Positions 44,272 to 57,857 of a stretch of DNA of 64,000 nucleotides are shown here, piece by piece. Below the pieces are notes generated by a model that saw nothing but the letters and a program-made list of their open reading frames with translations, made no database searches and was not told where the DNA came from. Each line of letters starts with the position of its first letter. Position 1 is the first letter of the stretch. Made by a program: the position numbers and the translations under genes. Source of the DNA: Streptomyces sp. NBC_01723 (GTDB lineage Bacteria; Actinomycetota; Actinomycetes; Streptomycetales; Streptomycetaceae); the NCBI RefSeq assembly GCF_036246005.1, contig NZ_CP109171.1, forward strand, positions 1,538,001 through 1,602,000, given 5' to 3'.

Positions 44272-44646
44272 GCTCGAGTTTCTCCAGAGCTGTCGGTCCG
44301 TGTATCCGGAATGCAGGGGTGTCGCGGCGGATCACGGGGGTAGTGGCGGACGTTCTCGCGACGAGATTAGTCCGCGCCCGCACGGGGGCTCGCAGCCACC
44401 GGAGTTGGGGGCTCATCACGGAGCGAAACCGGGTGTGGACACACCGAAAACCCGACAGTGGAAGGATTAGTGCAGGCTTTCACCAATCAGGACACAAGGA
44501 CTCCTCGACAACGTTCGCCTGACCGAAAGCGGCACACCTACGCACGCTTGTCGACCCCGGACAACGTGGGGAACGTCACACTTTGAGGTCGGTGACCGGT
44601 GCTGCAATTCGGCCATCGGGGAAGGCGGGAATACCCCCGTGGACGC
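44272..44646. other. Intergenic region upstream of the peptide-binding lipoprotein gene
   Basis: No gene or convincing palindrome is seen. It must contain the promoter of the binding protein, and its right end follows the leftward HAD phosphatase stop. No strong terminator hairpin is visible for the phosphatase. Confidence 0.5.
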
Positions 44647-45348
44647 CTAGAGCATTACGGTCATCAGACCGCGCAGAAATGTCAGGTCGACCTCTTCCAG
44701 GGAGCCGACCACGGTGCGCCGCGCGCCCGGTGTGATGGGGGCGACCGAGGGCACGGCGACGACCTGGCAGCCGGCGGCCTCGGCGGCGGCGACCCCGGTC
44801 GCGGTGTCCTCGACGACGGCGCACCGCGCGGGGTCCACGCCGAGCCCGGCCGCGGCGGCCAGGTAGGGGTCGGGGTGGGGCTTGGTGCGCGGCACCTCGT
44901 CACCGGCGACGGTGAGGGCGAAGTGCCGCGGGCCGAGCGAGGCCAGCACGCGGTCGATGATGCGCCGGTGCGAGGCGGAGACCAGGGCGGTGGGGATCTC
45001 GTGCGCGGACAGTTCCGCGAGCAGCCGGGCGGCTCCCGGCATGAGCCGCAGGTCGCCGCCGATGCGCTGCTCGAAGCCGTCGTTGAGCAGGACGCTCAGT
45101 TCGGCGAGGGTGATGTCGGCGCCGGTGGCCTCGATCAGGAAGCCGGCGCTGCGGGTCATGGGGCCGCCGACGACCACGTGGCGCCAGGAGTCGTCGAGGG
45201 TGTGGCCGAGGGAGGCGAAGACCTCGACCTCGACGTCCCACCAGAAGCCCTCGGTGTCCACCAGGGTGCCGTCCATGTCGAGGAGCACTGCCTGCAGGGC
45301 TGAGCCTTCGGCCGTACGGGTTCCGAGTGCGGGGACCGTGCTGGTCAT
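44647..45348 (-). CDS. HAD-superfamily phosphatase (phosphoglycolate phosphatase-like)
   Basis: A 233-residue HAD hydrolase. Motif I is LLDMDGTLVDT (nucleophile D24, general acid D26), motif II is ALVSASHRRI, motif III lies in RTKPHPDPY and motif IV in VVEDTATGV. An alpha-helical cap lies between motifs I and II. It dephosphorylates a small phosphorylated metabolite. The ATG at 45348 has AAGGAGGT six bases upstream. It is downstream of metH but separated from it by a strong hairpin. Confidence 0.92.
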   Translation of the reverse strand: MTSTVPALGTRTAEGSALQAVLLDMDGTLVDTEGFWWDVEVEVFASLGHTLDDSWRHVVVGGPMTRSAGFLIEATGADITLAELSVLLNDGFEQRIGGDLRLMPGAARLLAELSAHEIPTALVSASHRRIIDRVLASLGPRHFALTVAGDEVPRTKPHPDPYLAAAAGLGVDPARCAVVEDTATGVAAAEAAGCQVVAVPSVAPITPGARRTVVGSLEEVDLTFLRGLMTVML

Positions 45349-45372
45349 CCACGTACCTCCTTGAGGGACGAT

Positions 45373-45403
45373 CAGGCCGGTTCCCACGTGGGGAACCGGC
45401 CTG
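45373..45403. terminator. Hairpin terminator after metH
   Basis: CAGGCCGGTTCCC pairs perfectly with GGGAACCGGCCTG around ACGTG. It starts 75 bases beyond the leftward metH stop and just before the HAD gene ribosome site. Confidence 0.8.
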
Positions 45404-45477
45404 CGGTGGACCGACCAGTGTACGTCGTGCGGGACCGGAACGCCTGGTGTGGCCTGTGGAGCGCCTCACACAGGGGT

Positions 45478-48990
<3,513 letters not shown>

Positions 48991-49342
48991 GAAAGGGCTC
49001 CCTAGGATGCGACGGCTGTCGGCTTTGCGCTGCCCGGGTGCCGTCCGCTGGGGGCGTCCCGGGGGAGAACGCACGACGCCAGGGTAGCCGGGACCGGGGA
49101 CGGATGGTCGGGGCGTCCACGAGGCGGACGAGTGTGGCGGGGCGGAACGGCCGCCGAAAGGATGACGCGCGGTCCCCGGCGGTCTCCGGGGGACGGCCGG
49201 GACCACCGGGACGTGGCCGAAGTGCAACAGTTGCCCGCCGACGGTTAGCGGGAGGTCGGCATCGACCGGTAGTGTTCGGCATTGCCGAACGACGTCAGTG
49301 GCGTCGAGGTCGGCACTCGAAGGGGACGGAGGCAGTACGTCG
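48991..49342. other. Divergent intergenic region metH / gylR
   Basis: It holds the promoters of metH (left) and gylR (right). A perfect 17-base palindrome lies at 49274-49290. Otherwise the stretch is GC-rich without a recognisable gene. Confidence 0.6.
49274..49290. promoter_or_regulatory. GylR operator candidate upstream of gylR
   Basis: GTTCGGCA-T-TGCCGAAC is a perfect inverted repeat ending 52 bases before the gylR start. A 15-of-17 match stands before glpF at 50266. Two related palindromes in front of the regulator and its target operon are what an IclR-type autoregulator would require. Confidence 0.75.
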
Positions 49343-50107
49343 ATGGCACGGAACATCCAGTCGCTCGAACGGGCGGCCGCGATGCTGCGCCTACTCGCGG
49401 GCGGTGAGCGGCGGCTCGGCCTGTCGGACATCGCCTCCTCGCTGGGTCTGGCCAAGGGCACCGCGCACGGCATCCTGCGCACCCTCCAGCAGGAGGGCTT
49501 CGTCGAGCAGGACGACGCCTCCGGGCGCTACCAGCTGGGCGCGGAGCTGCTGCGCCTGGGCACGACGTACCTCGACGTGCACGAGCTGCGGGCCCGCGCC
49601 CTGGTGTGGACGGACGACCTGGCCCGCTCCAGCGGGGAGAGCGTCCACCTGGGCGTCCTGCACCAGCAGGGCGTCCTGATCGTGCACCACGTCTTCCGGC
49701 CCGACGACAGTCGGCAGGTCCTGGAGATCGGGGCCATGCAGCCGCTGCACTCCACGGCGCTGGGCAAGGTGCTGTCGGCGTACGACCCGGTCGCGCACAG
49801 CGAGGCGCTGGAGGCGGACCGCAAGGCGTACACGGACCGGACGGTGTGCGAGCCGGAGGGGTTCGAGCACATCCTCGACATCACCCGCGCGCGCGGGTAC
49901 GCGGCCGACGTGGAGGAGACCTGGGAGGGGATCGCCTCCATCGCCGCCCCCATCCACGACCGCAGGCGCATGCCGGTCGGCGCGGTCGGCATCACCGGCG
50001 CGGTGGAGCGGCTGCGCCGCGAGGGCGAGCTGCGGCCCGAGCTGGTCGCGGCGGTCCGGGACTGCGCCCGCGCGGTGTCGCGGGACCTGGGCGCCGGGCG
50101 CTTCTAG
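49343..50107 (+). CDS. gylR: IclR-family glycerol operon regulator GylR
   Basis: A 254-residue regulator. The winged helix (LGLSDIASSLGLAKGTAHGI) is followed by the IclR effector domain (ILDITRARGYAADVEETWEG, AAPIHDRRRMPVGAVGITGA). In Streptomyces GylR represses the glycerol catabolic operon, with glycerol or glycerol-3-phosphate as inducer, and regulates itself. The ATG at 49343 (MARNIQSLERAAAMLRLLAG) lies close after a GGAGG. It precedes glpF by 304 bases. Confidence 0.95.
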   Translation: MARNIQSLERAAAMLRLLAGGERRLGLSDIASSLGLAKGTAHGILRTLQQEGFVEQDDASGRYQLGAELLRLGTTYLDVHELRARALVWTDDLARSSGESVHLGVLHQQGVLIVHHVFRPDDSRQVLEIGAMQPLHSTALGKVLSAYDPVAHSEALEADRKAYTDRTVCEPEGFEHILDITRARGYAADVEETWEGIASIAAPIHDRRRMPVGAVGITGAVERLRREGELRPELVAAVRDCARAVSRDLGAGRF

Positions 50108-50124
50108 GGGCCGGGGAGGGATCA

Positions 50125-50157
50125 GAGGGCCGGGCGCCGCAGGGCGTCCCGGCCCTC
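50125..50157. terminator. Hairpin terminator after gylR
   Basis: GAGGGCCGGGCGCC pairs with GGCGTCCCGGCCCTC with one bulged base, 18 bases beyond the gylR stop. Partial termination here would separate gylR and operon expression. Confidence 0.7.
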
Positions 50158-50265
50158 AGTCATGTCCGCCCGAGGACCGATAGCCCGAGACGATCAATAA
50201 CGATCGTGCTTTCGATAACAGGGCTCTTGACGCACCCGGGACACCGAGCCAGACTCGCGTCCATC

Positions 50266-50282
50266 GGTCGGCATTGTCGAAC
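50266..50282. promoter_or_regulatory. GylR operator candidate upstream of glpF
   Basis: GGTCGGCATTGTCGAAC matches the perfect palindrome before gylR at 15 of 17 positions and lies 130 bases upstream of the glpF start. It is the expected control site of the glpFKD operon. Confidence 0.7.
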
Positions 50283-50411
50283 ACCTACCGGCAATACGCG
50301 TTAGAGTGTGACAACGCCAAGGGCCGCCATCGCTCTCATACCGAGGGCGCCGGAACACCCGGAGGGACCCGGGGTTCGGCTTCCCCTGGACGAAGGACAA
50401 AGGAGTCGCGG

Positions 50412-51206
50412 GTGTCCAGCTCCGACATCTTCATCGGCGAGACCATCGGTACCGCCATACTCATCCTGCTCGGCGGCGGCGTCTGTGCCGCCGTGACGCT
50501 CAAGGCCTCCAAGGCGCGCAACGCCGGCTGGGTCGCCATCGCCCTCGGGTGGGGCTTCGCCGTCATGACGGCGGCGTACATCTCGACGCCGCTCTCCGGC
50601 GCCCACCTCAACCCGGCCGTGACGGTCGGCATCGCGATCAAGGACGGTGACTGGAGCAACGTCCCGACCTACTTCGCGGGCCAGATGCTCGGCGCCATGA
50701 TCGGTGCGGTCCTGGTCTGGGCCGCCTACTACGGCCAGTTCCAGGCCCACCTCACCGACCGCGAGATCGTCGGCGGTCCGGGCGCACAGGACACGACGGC
50801 CAAGGCCGTCGAGGCACAGGAGAAGGGCGCGGGGCCCGTCCTGGGCGTCTTCTCCACCGGCCCCGAGATCCGGCACGTGGTCCAGAACCTCGCCACCGAG
50901 ATCATCGGCACCTTCGTCCTGCTGCTCGCCATCCTCACCCAGGGCCTCAACGGCGAGGGCAACGGCCTCGGCGTCCTGGGCGTCCTGATCACGGCGTTCG
51001 TGGTGGTCTCCATCGGCCTGTCGCTCGGCGGTCCGACGGGCTACGCCATCAACCCGGTCCGCGACCTCGGCCCGCGCATCGTGCACGCCCTGCTGCCCCT
51101 GCCCAACAAGGGCGGTTCCGACTGGTCCTACGCGTGGATCCCGGTCGTCGGTCCGCTGATCGGCGGCGCCATCGCCGGAGGTGTCTACAACCTCGCGTTC
51201 GCCTGA
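50412..51206 (+). CDS. glpF: Glycerol uptake facilitator GlpF (MIP family)
   Basis: A 264-residue aquaglyceroporin with six membrane helices. The first pore motif is HLNPAVTVG; the second reads [12 protein letters not shown], so NPA is replaced by NPV, while the following RD typical of glycerol channels is kept. It lets glycerol diffuse into the cell. The GTG at 50412 follows AAAGGAG by 6 bases. It is the first gene of the glpF-glpK-glpD operon. Confidence 0.95.
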   Translation: MSSSDIFIGETIGTAILILLGGGVCAAVTLKASKARNAGWVAIALGWGFAVMTAAYISTPLSGAHLNPAVTVGIAIKDGDWSNVPTYFAGQMLGAMIGAVLVWAAYYGQFQAHLTDREIVGGPGAQDTTAKAVEAQEKGAGPVLGVFSTGPEIRHVVQNLATEIIGTFVLLLAILTQGLNGEGNGLGVLGVLITAFVVVSIGLSLGGPTGYAINPVRDLGPRIVHALLPLPNKGGSDWSYAWIPVVGPLIGGAIAGGVYNLAFA

Positions 51207-51285
51207 GCGGACCTACGCTCGGCCATCATCGGGCCGCAGCACACGCGCACCGACCGGCCACCCACCACGGAACCAGGAGCACAAA

Positions 51286-52824
51286 GTGACCGACGCCCAC
51301 ACCGCCGGACCCTTCATCGCGGCCATCGACCAGGGCACCACGTCGTCCCGCTGCATCGTCTTCGACCGCGACGGGCGCATCGTCTCCGTCGACCAGAAGG
51401 AGCACGAGCAGATCTTCCCGAAGCCGGGCTGGGTCGAGCACAACGCCACCGAGATCTGGACCAACGTCCAGGAGGTCGTCGCCGGTGCCGTCGAGAAGGC
51501 CGGCATCACCCGCGACGACATCAAGGCCATCGGCATCACCAACCAGCGCGAGACCACCCTCGTCTGGGACAAGAACACCGGTGAGCCCGTCCACAACGCC
51601 ATCGTCTGGCAGGACACCCGCACCGACGCCCTGTGCAGGGAACTCGGCCGCAACGTCGGCCAGGACCGCTTCCGCCGCGAGACCGGCCTGCCCCTCGCCT
51701 CCTACTTCGCCGGTCCCAAGGCCCGCTGGCTGCTCGACAACGTCGACGGGGTGCGCGAGCGCGCCGAGGCGGGCGACCTGCTCTTCGGCACCATGGACAC
51801 CTGGGTCATCTGGAACCTGACCGGCGGTGTGAACGGCGGCAAGCACGTCACCGACGTCACCAACGCCTCCCGCACCATGCTGATGAACCTGCACACCATG
51901 GCCTGGGACGAGAAGATCGCCGAGTCCATCGGCGTGCCGATGCAGATGCTCCCCGAGATCCGCTCCTCCGCCGAGGTCTACGGCGAGATCACCGGCGGCC
52001 GGCTCGGCGACCTGCTGGGCGGCATCCCGGTCGCCTCCGCGCTCGGCGACCAGCAGGCGGCCCTGTTCGGGCAGACCTGTTTCTCCGAGGGCGAGACCAA
52101 GTCGACGTACGGCACCGGCACCTTCATGGTGATGAACACCGGTGACAAGCTCATCAACTCCTACTCGGGCCTGCTGACCACCGTCGGCTACAAGATCGGC
52201 GACCAGGACACGGTCTACGCCCTGGAGGGCTCGATCGCCGTCACCGGTTCGCTGGTGCAGTGGATGCGCGACCAGATGGGCCTGATCTCCACCGCCGCCG
52301 AGATCGAGACCCTCGCCCTGACGGTCGAGGACAACGGCGGCGCCTACTTCGTCCCGGCCTTCTCCGGCCTGTTCGCCCCGTACTGGCGCTCCGACGCCCG
52401 CGGTGTGATCGCCGGCCTCACCCGGTACGTCACCAAGGCGCACCTCGCGCGCGCCGTCCTGGAGGCCACCGCCTGGCAGACGCGGGAGATCGCGGACGCC
52501 ATGACGAAGGACTCCGGCGTGGAGCTGACCGCCCTCAAGGTCGACGGCGGCATGACCTCCAACAACCTGCTGATGCAGACCCTCGCCGACTTCGTGGACG
52601 CCCCCGTGGTGCGCCCGATGGTCGCCGAGACCACCTGCCTCGGCGCCGCCTACGCCGCCGGCCTGGCCGTCGGCTTCTGGAACAGCACCGACGACCTGCG
52701 CGCCAACTGGCGGCGGGCCGCCGAGTGGACCCCCCGCATGGACGCGGAGACCCGCGACCGTGAGTACAAGAGCTGGCTCAAGGCCGTCGAGCGGACCATG
52801 GGCTGGCTCGAGGACGAGGAGTAA
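51286..52824 (+). CDS. glpK: Glycerol kinase GlpK
   Basis: A 512-residue FGGY-family kinase. It begins [10 protein letters not shown] and has the phosphate motif [31 protein letters not shown] for glycerol binding, WNLTGG, and the C-terminal ATP site [20 protein letters not shown]. It phosphorylates glycerol to glycerol-3-phosphate, trapping it inside. The GTG at 51286 follows AGGAG by 6 bases. It sits 79 bases after glpF and 8 bases before glpD. Confidence 0.97.
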   Translation: MTDAHTAGPFIAAIDQGTTSSRCIVFDRDGRIVSVDQKEHEQIFPKPGWVEHNATEIWTNVQEVVAGAVEKAGITRDDIKAIGITNQRETTLVWDKNTGEPVHNAIVWQDTRTDALCRELGRNVGQDRFRRETGLPLASYFAGPKARWLLDNVDGVRERAEAGDLLFGTMDTWVIWNLTGGVNGGKHVTDVTNASRTMLMNLHTMAWDEKIAESIGVPMQMLPEIRSSAEVYGEITGGRLGDLLGGIPVASALGDQQAALFGQTCFSEGETKSTYGTGTFMVMNTGDKLINSYSGLLTTVGYKIGDQDTVYALEGSIAVTGSLVQWMRDQMGLISTAAEIETLALTVEDNGGAYFVPAFSGLFAPYWRSDARGVIAGLTRYVTKAHLARAVLEATAWQTREIADAMTKDSGVELTALKVDGGMTSNNLLMQTLADFVDAPVVRPMVAETTCLGAAYAAGLAVGFWNSTDDLRANWRRAAEWTPRMDAETRDREYKSWLKAVERTMGWLEDEE

Positions 52825-52832
52825 GAACCGCA

Positions 52833-54449
52833 ATGACCACTCAGTCCACCCTGCAGTCCGTGCCTGCCCTGGGTACGCACCCGGCCTCCGGCTCGAACCC
52901 GAGCCGGGCCGAGACCCGGGAGCAGCTCTCCAAGGCGTCGTACGACCTTCTCGTGATCGGCGGCGGCATCCTGGGCATCTCCACCGCCTGGCACGCCGCG
53001 CAGTCCGGCCTCAGGGTGGCCGTGGTCGACGCCGGCGACTTCGCCGGCGCCACCTCCTCAGCCTCCTCCAAGCTGCTCCACGGCGGACTGCGCTACCTGC
53101 AGACCGGCGCGGTGAAGCTGGTGGCGGAGAACCACTTCGAGCGCCGTGCGGTCTCCCGCCAGGTGGCCCCCCACCTGGCGAACCCGCTCACGTTCTACCT
53201 CCCCGTGTACAAGGGCGGGCCGCACGGCGCGGCGAAGCTCGGGGCCGGCGTCTTCGCGTACTCGGCGCTGTCCGCCTTCGGTGACGGCGTCGGCCACCTG
53301 CTCTCCCCGGCCAAGGCCGCGCAGGACGTTCCGGAGCTGCGCACCGACAATCTCAAGGCCGTGGCCGTGTACGGCGACGACCAGATGAACGACGCCCGCA
53401 TGGCGCTGATGACCGTCCGCGCGGCGGTCGACTCCGGCGCGGTCGTCCTCAACCACGCCGAGGTCACCGGCCTGCGCTTCACCAGGGGCCGGGTGACCGG
53501 CGCGGAGTTGAAGGACCGGCTGACCGGCGACGAGTTCGGGGTGAACGCGCGCCTGGTGCTCAACGCCACCGGTCCCTGGGTCGACCACCTGCGCCGCATG
53601 GAGGACCCGGCGGCGGCGCCGTCCATCCGCCTGTCCAAGGGCGCGCACCTGGTGCTCAAGCGCACCGCGCCCTGGAAGGCGGCGCTGGCCACCCCGATCG
53701 ACAAGTACCGGATCACCTTCGCCCTCCCCTGGGAGGACATGCTGCTGCTCGGCACGACCGACGAGGAGTTCGAGGGCGACCCGGCGGACGTCGCGGTCAA
53801 CGACAAGGACATAGCCCAGATCCTCGACGAGGCCGCGTTCTCCATCCGCGACCAGCAGCTCGACCGGGACCTGATCACGTACTCCTTCGCGGGCCTGCGG
53901 GTGCTTCCCGGCGGTCCGGGTGACACCGCCAAGGCCAAGCGCGAGACGGTCGTCACCGAGGGCCGGGGCGGCATGCTGTCCGTGGCCGGCGGCAAGTGGA
54001 CCACCTTCCGCCACATCGGCCGCACGGTGATGAAGAAGCTGGAGGCGCTGCCGGGCCACCCGCTGGGCGAGGACTTCGAGCCCATCGCGTCGCTGCCGAA
54101 GAAGCTGCCGCTGCCCGGTGTCGCCAACCCGCGCGCGGTCGCCCACCGGCTGCTGGTCGACGGTCCGGCGCCCGGCCCGCGCATGGCCGCGGACACCGCG
54201 CGGCACCTGGCGACCCACTACGGTTCGCTGGCCTTCGACATCGCCCGGCTGGCCAACGAGAGCCCGGAACTGGCCGAGCGGGTCCACCCGGACGCCCCGG
54301 AGATCTGGGCGCAGGTCGTGTGGGCCCGGGACAACGAGTGGGCCGAGACGGCGGACGACGTGCTGCGCCGCCGGACCACGCTGACCATCCGCGGCCTGGC
54401 CACCGACGACGTCCGCGCCAAGGTCCAGGGCCTGCTCGACGGGAAGTAG
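52833..54449 (+). CDS. glpD: FAD-dependent glycerol-3-phosphate dehydrogenase GlpD
   Basis: A 538-residue flavoenzyme. The FAD motif GGGILG is at about 43-48 within DLLVIGGGILGISTAWHAAQ; then comes SSKLLHGGLRYLQTGAVKLV; a C-terminal helical domain ends in DNEWAETADDVLRRRTTLTI. It oxidises glycerol-3-phosphate to dihydroxyacetone phosphate at the membrane, passing electrons to quinone. It completes the glycerol pathway encoded by the two preceding genes and follows glpK by 8 bases. Confidence 0.96.
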   Translation: MTTQSTLQSVPALGTHPASGSNPSRAETREQLSKASYDLLVIGGGILGISTAWHAAQSGLRVAVVDAGDFAGATSSASSKLLHGGLRYLQTGAVKLVAENHFERRAVSRQVAPHLANPLTFYLPVYKGGPHGAAKLGAGVFAYSALSAFGDGVGHLLSPAKAAQDVPELRTDNLKAVAVYGDDQMNDARMALMTVRAAVDSGAVVLNHAEVTGLRFTRGRVTGAELKDRLTGDEFGVNARLVLNATGPWVDHLRRMEDPAAAPSIRLSKGAHLVLKRTAPWKAALATPIDKYRITFALPWEDMLLLGTTDEEFEGDPADVAVNDKDIAQILDEAAFSIRDQQLDRDLITYSFAGLRVLPGGPGDTAKAKRETVVTEGRGGMLSVAGGKWTTFRHIGRTVMKKLEALPGHPLGEDFEPIASLPKKLPLPGVANPRAVAHRLLVDGPAPGPRMAADTARHLATHYGSLAFDIARLANESPELAERVHPDAPEIWAQVVWARDNEWAETADDVLRRRTTLTIRGLATDDVRAKVQGLLDGK

Positions 54450-54601
54450 GCCGACCCTCTCCGGGCAGGCCAGGAGGGTGTCCGGCCCCCTCGCGCGGGG
54501 CAGTGATCCGTTCACTCCCCCGTGCAAGGGGGCTGCGGGCGGCCCCTCCGCACGCCGTAAGGTTGGGGGGTACGCGAGGGCACGTCGGAAGGAGGCGCTG
54601 G

Positions 54602-55594
54602 GTGATCGAGCTCGAGGGGGTTCCCGAGCTGGTCGACCCGGTCATGGTGGCCGCGTTCGAGGGCTGGAACGATGCCGGCGACGCCGCCTCCACCGCGGTC
54701 GCGCATCTCGACAGGGAATGGAAGGGCGAGGTCTTCGCGGCGCTGGACGCCGAGGACTACTACGACTTCCAGGTCAACCGTCCCACCGTCTTCATGGAGG
54801 ACGGCGTCCGCAAGGTCACCTGGCCGACGACCAGACTCTCGGTGGTGCGGGTCGGCGGCGACAAACCGCGCGACCTCGTCCTCGTCCGGGGCATCGAACC
54901 GTCCATGCGCTGGCGCTCGTTCTGCAACGAACTGCTCGGCTTCGCCCACGAACTGGGCGTCGAGCTGGTGGTCGTCCTGGGCGCCCTGCTGGGCGACACC
55001 CCGCACACCCGCCCGGTGCCGATCAGCGGGACCACGTCGGACGCCGACCTGGCCCGGCGCATGGACCTGGAGGAGACCAAGTACGAGGGGCCGACCGGCA
55101 TCGTCGGCATCCTCCAGGAGGCGTGCGCCCACGCGGGCGTACCTGCCGTGTCGCTGTGGGCCGCGGTGCCGCACTACGTGTCGCAGCCGCCCAACCCGAA
55201 GGCGACGCTGGCCCTGCTGAACCGGCTGGAGGACCTGATCGGGGTGCGCGTCCCGCTGGGCGACCTGGCCGAGGACGCCCGCGCCTGGCAGACGGGGGTG
55301 GACCAGCTGGCCGCCGAGGACAGCGAGGTCGCCGAGTACGTGCAGTCGCTGGAGGAGGCCCGGGACACCGCGGAGCTGCCGGAGGCCTCGGGCGAGGCGA
55401 TCGCCCGCGAGTTCGAGCGGTACCTGCGGCGCCGGGACGGCTCCGGGGCGGGCGGACCGGGCGGGCACGCCACGGCGGACGGCGGCGACGGGCCGCCCGG
55501 CACGCCGTTTCTGCGGGACAACCCCAGCGGCCGGACCCGCCCGCCGCGGCCGCCCAAGGCGACCGGGGACGACGAGGAGTCGTCGGAGGACTGA
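54602..55594 (+). CDS. PAC2-family proteasome assembly chaperone-like protein
   Basis: A 330-residue PAC2 protein: VIELEGVPELVDPVMVAAFE, EDYYDFQVNRPTVFMEDGVR and GVPAVSLWAAVPHYV-like AGVPAVSLWAAVPHYVSQPP (here V-PAVSLWAAVPHYV). The family is related to eukaryotic proteasome assembly chaperones, but its actinobacterial role is not established; the proteasome genes lie about 18 kb away. The GTG at 54602 has GGAAGGAGG six bases upstream. The last 50 residues are Gly/Pro/Arg-rich and likely disordered. It converges on mshC. Confidence 0.9.
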   Translation: MIELEGVPELVDPVMVAAFEGWNDAGDAASTAVAHLDREWKGEVFAALDAEDYYDFQVNRPTVFMEDGVRKVTWPTTRLSVVRVGGDKPRDLVLVRGIEPSMRWRSFCNELLGFAHELGVELVVVLGALLGDTPHTRPVPISGTTSDADLARRMDLEETKYEGPTGIVGILQEACAHAGVPAVSLWAAVPHYVSQPPNPKATLALLNRLEDLIGVRVPLGDLAEDARAWQTGVDQLAAEDSEVAEYVQSLEEARDTAELPEASGEAIAREFERYLRRRDGSGAGGPGGHATADGGDGPPGTPFLRDNPSGRTRPPRPPKATGDDEESSED

Positions 55595-55616
55595 GCGGGC
55601 TCACTGATGTCGGACG

Positions 55617-55644
55617 GGGGGCGCTTCCCGGCGGAAGCGCCCCC
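55617..55644. terminator. Bidirectional hairpin between PAC2 gene and mshC
   Basis: GGGGGCGCTTCC pairs perfectly with GGAAGCGCCCCC around CGGC, between two convergent genes. A stem of this kind can end transcription in both directions. Confidence 0.8.
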
Positions 55645-55686
55645 GTTCCGCGTCCGTGCGCGGGTGTGCTGCGGCTGTGCGCCCGC

Positions 55687-56916
55687 CTACAGGGCCACGC
55701 CCATCAGGGCGTCCACCGCACGGGAGACGACGCCGGGCGCGCCCTCGTCCGTGCCGCCGCTCTCCTGCTGGCGGGCGGCCCAGCGGTCGACGGCGTCGAG
55801 CGCGGCCGGCGAGTCCAGGTCGTTCGCGAGAGCCTCGCGGATCTCCTCGACGAGCGCCTCGGCGGGCGGGCCGTCGGGCCGGGACACGGCGGCGCGCCAG
55901 CGGTCCAGCCGGGCGACGGCGTCCCGCAGCACCTGGTCGGTCCACTCCCAGTCGGCCCGGTAGTGGTGGGCGAGCAGCGACAGCCGGATGGCGGCGGGGT
56001 CGACGCCGTCGCGGCGCAGCGCCGACACGAAGACCAGGTTGCCCTTGGACTTGGACATCTTCTCGCCGTCGAGACCGACCATGCCGGCGTGGACGTACGC
56101 CTTGGCCATGGGGAACTCGCCGGTGAGCGCCTGGGCGTGCGAGGCGCCCATCTCGTGGTGCGGGAAGGCGAGGTCGGAGCCGCCGCCCTGGACGTCGAAG
56201 CCCATGCCGAGGTGGTCGAGGGCGATGGCCACGCACTCGATGTGCCAGCCGGGGCGCCCGCGGCCGAGGGACGCGCCGTCCCAGCTGGGCTCCCCTTCAC
56301 GGGCCGCCATCCACAGCATCGGGTCGAGCGGGTTCTTCTTGCCCGGCCGGTCCGGGTCGCCGCCCCGCTCGGCCGAGAGCAGCCGCATGGCGGCGGCGTC
56401 GAGGTGGGAGACGCCGCCGAAGTGGGGGTCTGCCTCGACGGAGAAGTAGGTGTCGCCCTCCAGTTCGTAGGCGGCGCCGGCGTCGCGCAGCCGCTCGACG
56501 AGCGGGACGATGCCGGGTATGGCCTCGACGGCGCCTATGTAGTGCCGCGGCGGCAGCATCCGCAGTGCCGTCATGTCCTCGCGGAAGAGGGCGGTCTCCT
56601 TCTCGGCGAGGGCGGTCCAGTCGACGTCGTCGCGCACGGCACGCTCCAGGAGCGGGTCGTCGACGTCGGTGACGTTCTGGACGTAGTGCACCTGTCGCTT
56701 GGTGTCGAGCCACACGCGCTGCACGAGGTCGAACGCGTTGTAGGTAGCCGCGTGCCCCATATGGGTCGCGTCGTACGGCGTGATGCCGCAGACGTAGATG
56801 CGGGCGACGGGACCGGGGGCGAGGGTCACCAGGTCTCCGGTCGCGGTGTCGTGGATCCTCAGGTCGCGGCCCTGACCGGGCAGGACGGGGACCTCGGAAG
56901 CGGGCCAGGCATGCAT
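55687..56916 (-). CDS. mshC: Mycothiol ligase MshC (L-cysteine:GlcN-Ins ligase)
   Basis: A 409-residue cysteinyl-tRNA-synthetase-like enzyme, with [20 protein letters not shown] (zinc cysteine and HxGH-type motif), [20 protein letters not shown], and the KMSKSKGN loop. It activates cysteine with ATP and joins it to glucosaminyl-inositol, the third step of mycothiol synthesis. It is shorter than CysRS because the anticodon-binding domain is reduced. The ATG at 56916 ([13 protein letters not shown]) is used; the frame upstream lacks homology. It is the last gene of a leftward series with the phosphatase, DUF3090 and kinase-like genes. Confidence 0.95.
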   Translation of the reverse strand: MHAWPASEVPVLPGQGRDLRIHDTATGDLVTLAPGPVARIYVCGITPYDATHMGHAATYNAFDLVQRVWLDTKRQVHYVQNVTDVDDPLLERAVRDDVDWTALAEKETALFREDMTALRMLPPRHYIGAVEAIPGIVPLVERLRDAGAAYELEGDTYFSVEADPHFGGVSHLDAAAMRLLSAERGGDPDRPGKKNPLDPMLWMAAREGEPSWDGASLGRGRPGWHIECVAIALDHLGMGFDVQGGGSDLAFPHHEMGASHAQALTGEFPMAKAYVHAGMVGLDGEKMSKSKGNLVFVSALRRDGVDPAAIRLSLLAHHYRADWEWTDQVLRDAVARLDRWRAAVSRPDGPPAEALVEEIREALANDLDSPAALDAVDRWAARQQESGGTDEGAPGVVSRAVDALMGVAL

Positions 56917-57026
56917 GTCATGAGCGTAACCGGACGGATGTTCCGTACACGAACCGGACCGGGCCGGTTGGCCGGTAACGCGCTCTTGCGCCGGACCGGC
57001 CCTCGTGCTTCCGCGACACCGGGTGC

Positions 57027-57857
57027 CTAGACCGGCGGCCAGGGGATGGCCGGCCACTCGCCGCCGGGTTCGGGGTGTTTCCCGGAGGCCAGCAGCGTGT
57101 CGACCCGCGCGCGCGTGGCGTCGAGTTCGGCGGGGGTGATGAGGTCGCCGAGTCTGAGCGCCAGGGCGCCGCCGTCCTTCAGGGCCTCCCTGAGGGCGTC
57201 GAGCGCCGCCAGGGCCTCCCCGGTGAGCTGGTCGCCCGCCCAGCCCCACAGCAGGGTGCGCAGCTTGTTCTCGGCGTGGAAGGTGACCCCGTGGTCGATG
57301 CCGTACAGCCGCTCACCGTCGGCGGGCAGCAGGTGCCCGCCCTTGCGGTCGGCGTTGTTGATCACGGCGTCCAGTACGGCGAGCCTGCGCAGCCGCTCGT
57401 CGTCGGCGTGCACGAGCAGCGCGGTGCGGCCCTCGCCGACCTCGGCCAGGGCGATCCCCTTCCAGCCGGGGCCGGGATCCTCCTCGTCCACCAGGGCGAG
57501 CAGCTCCGCCTCCGGCACCGCCTCGATCCACAGCTGGACCATGCCCTCGCCGTAGGGCCCCTCGCGCAGCACCGTGGGCGGGACCAGGCCCCAGCCGGTG
57601 GCCTCGGACACCTCGTAGGCGGCGACCTCGCGCTGGGCGAGGGTGCCGTCGGGGAAGTCCCACAGGGGCCGCTCGCCGGCGACCGGCTTGTAGATGCACG
57701 CCGCCTCGCGCCCCTCGTGCGTCACGGTGCAGTACAGCGCCGCGTTGGACGCCTCACGGATGCGTCCGCGCACGGTCAGTTCGCCCAGCGCGAGCAACTC
57801 GGCCGCGGCCGCGTCGGTGGTCACGCTCCGCGGCGGTATCCGTTCTGGCGCGGACAT
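57027..57857 (-). CDS. Kinase-like SCO1664-family protein (distant PI3/4-kinase similarity)
   Basis: A 276-residue protein of a family I recall as largely restricted to Actinobacteria, with distant resemblance to phosphatidylinositol kinases. Segments that fit a kinase-like fold are [19 protein letters not shown] (candidate phosphate or nucleotide lysine), [18 protein letters not shown] (catalytic-loop-like NNADRKG) and [20 protein letters not shown] (metal-loop-like IDHG). The real substrate is unknown. The ATG at 57857 lies inside the DUF3090 gene, which overlaps it by 37 bases, so the two are translationally linked. mshC follows after 110 bases. Confidence 0.85.
   Translation of the reverse strand: MSAPERIPPRSVTTDAAAAELLALGELTVRGRIREASNAALYCTVTHEGREAACIYKPVAGERPLWDFPDGTLAQREVAAYEVSEATGWGLVPPTVLREGPYGEGMVQLWIEAVPEAELLALVDEEDPGPGWKGIALAEVGEGRTALLVHADDERLRRLAVLDAVINNADRKGGHLLPADGERLYGIDHGVTFHAENKLRTLLWGWAGDQLTGEALAALDALREALKDGGALALRLGDLITPAELDATRARVDTLLASGKHPEPGGEWPAIPWPPV

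Larger units (their letters stand above)
50108..50411. other. gylR-glpF intergenic region
   Basis: It contains, in order, the gylR terminator hairpin, an AT-richer patch (CAATAACGATCGTGCTTTCG at about 50195), the GylR-like operator at 50266-50282 and the glpF ribosome site AAAGGAG. The glycerol operon promoter should lie around 50220-50300. Confidence 0.65.

Noticed and set aside
49181..49187. GGAGACC on the minus strand in the metH leader, similar to the core of a cobalamin riboswitch box
   Set aside because: The other conserved elements (GCCACTG core and GGGAAGG) are not found at the right distances; the match is short and GC-rich.
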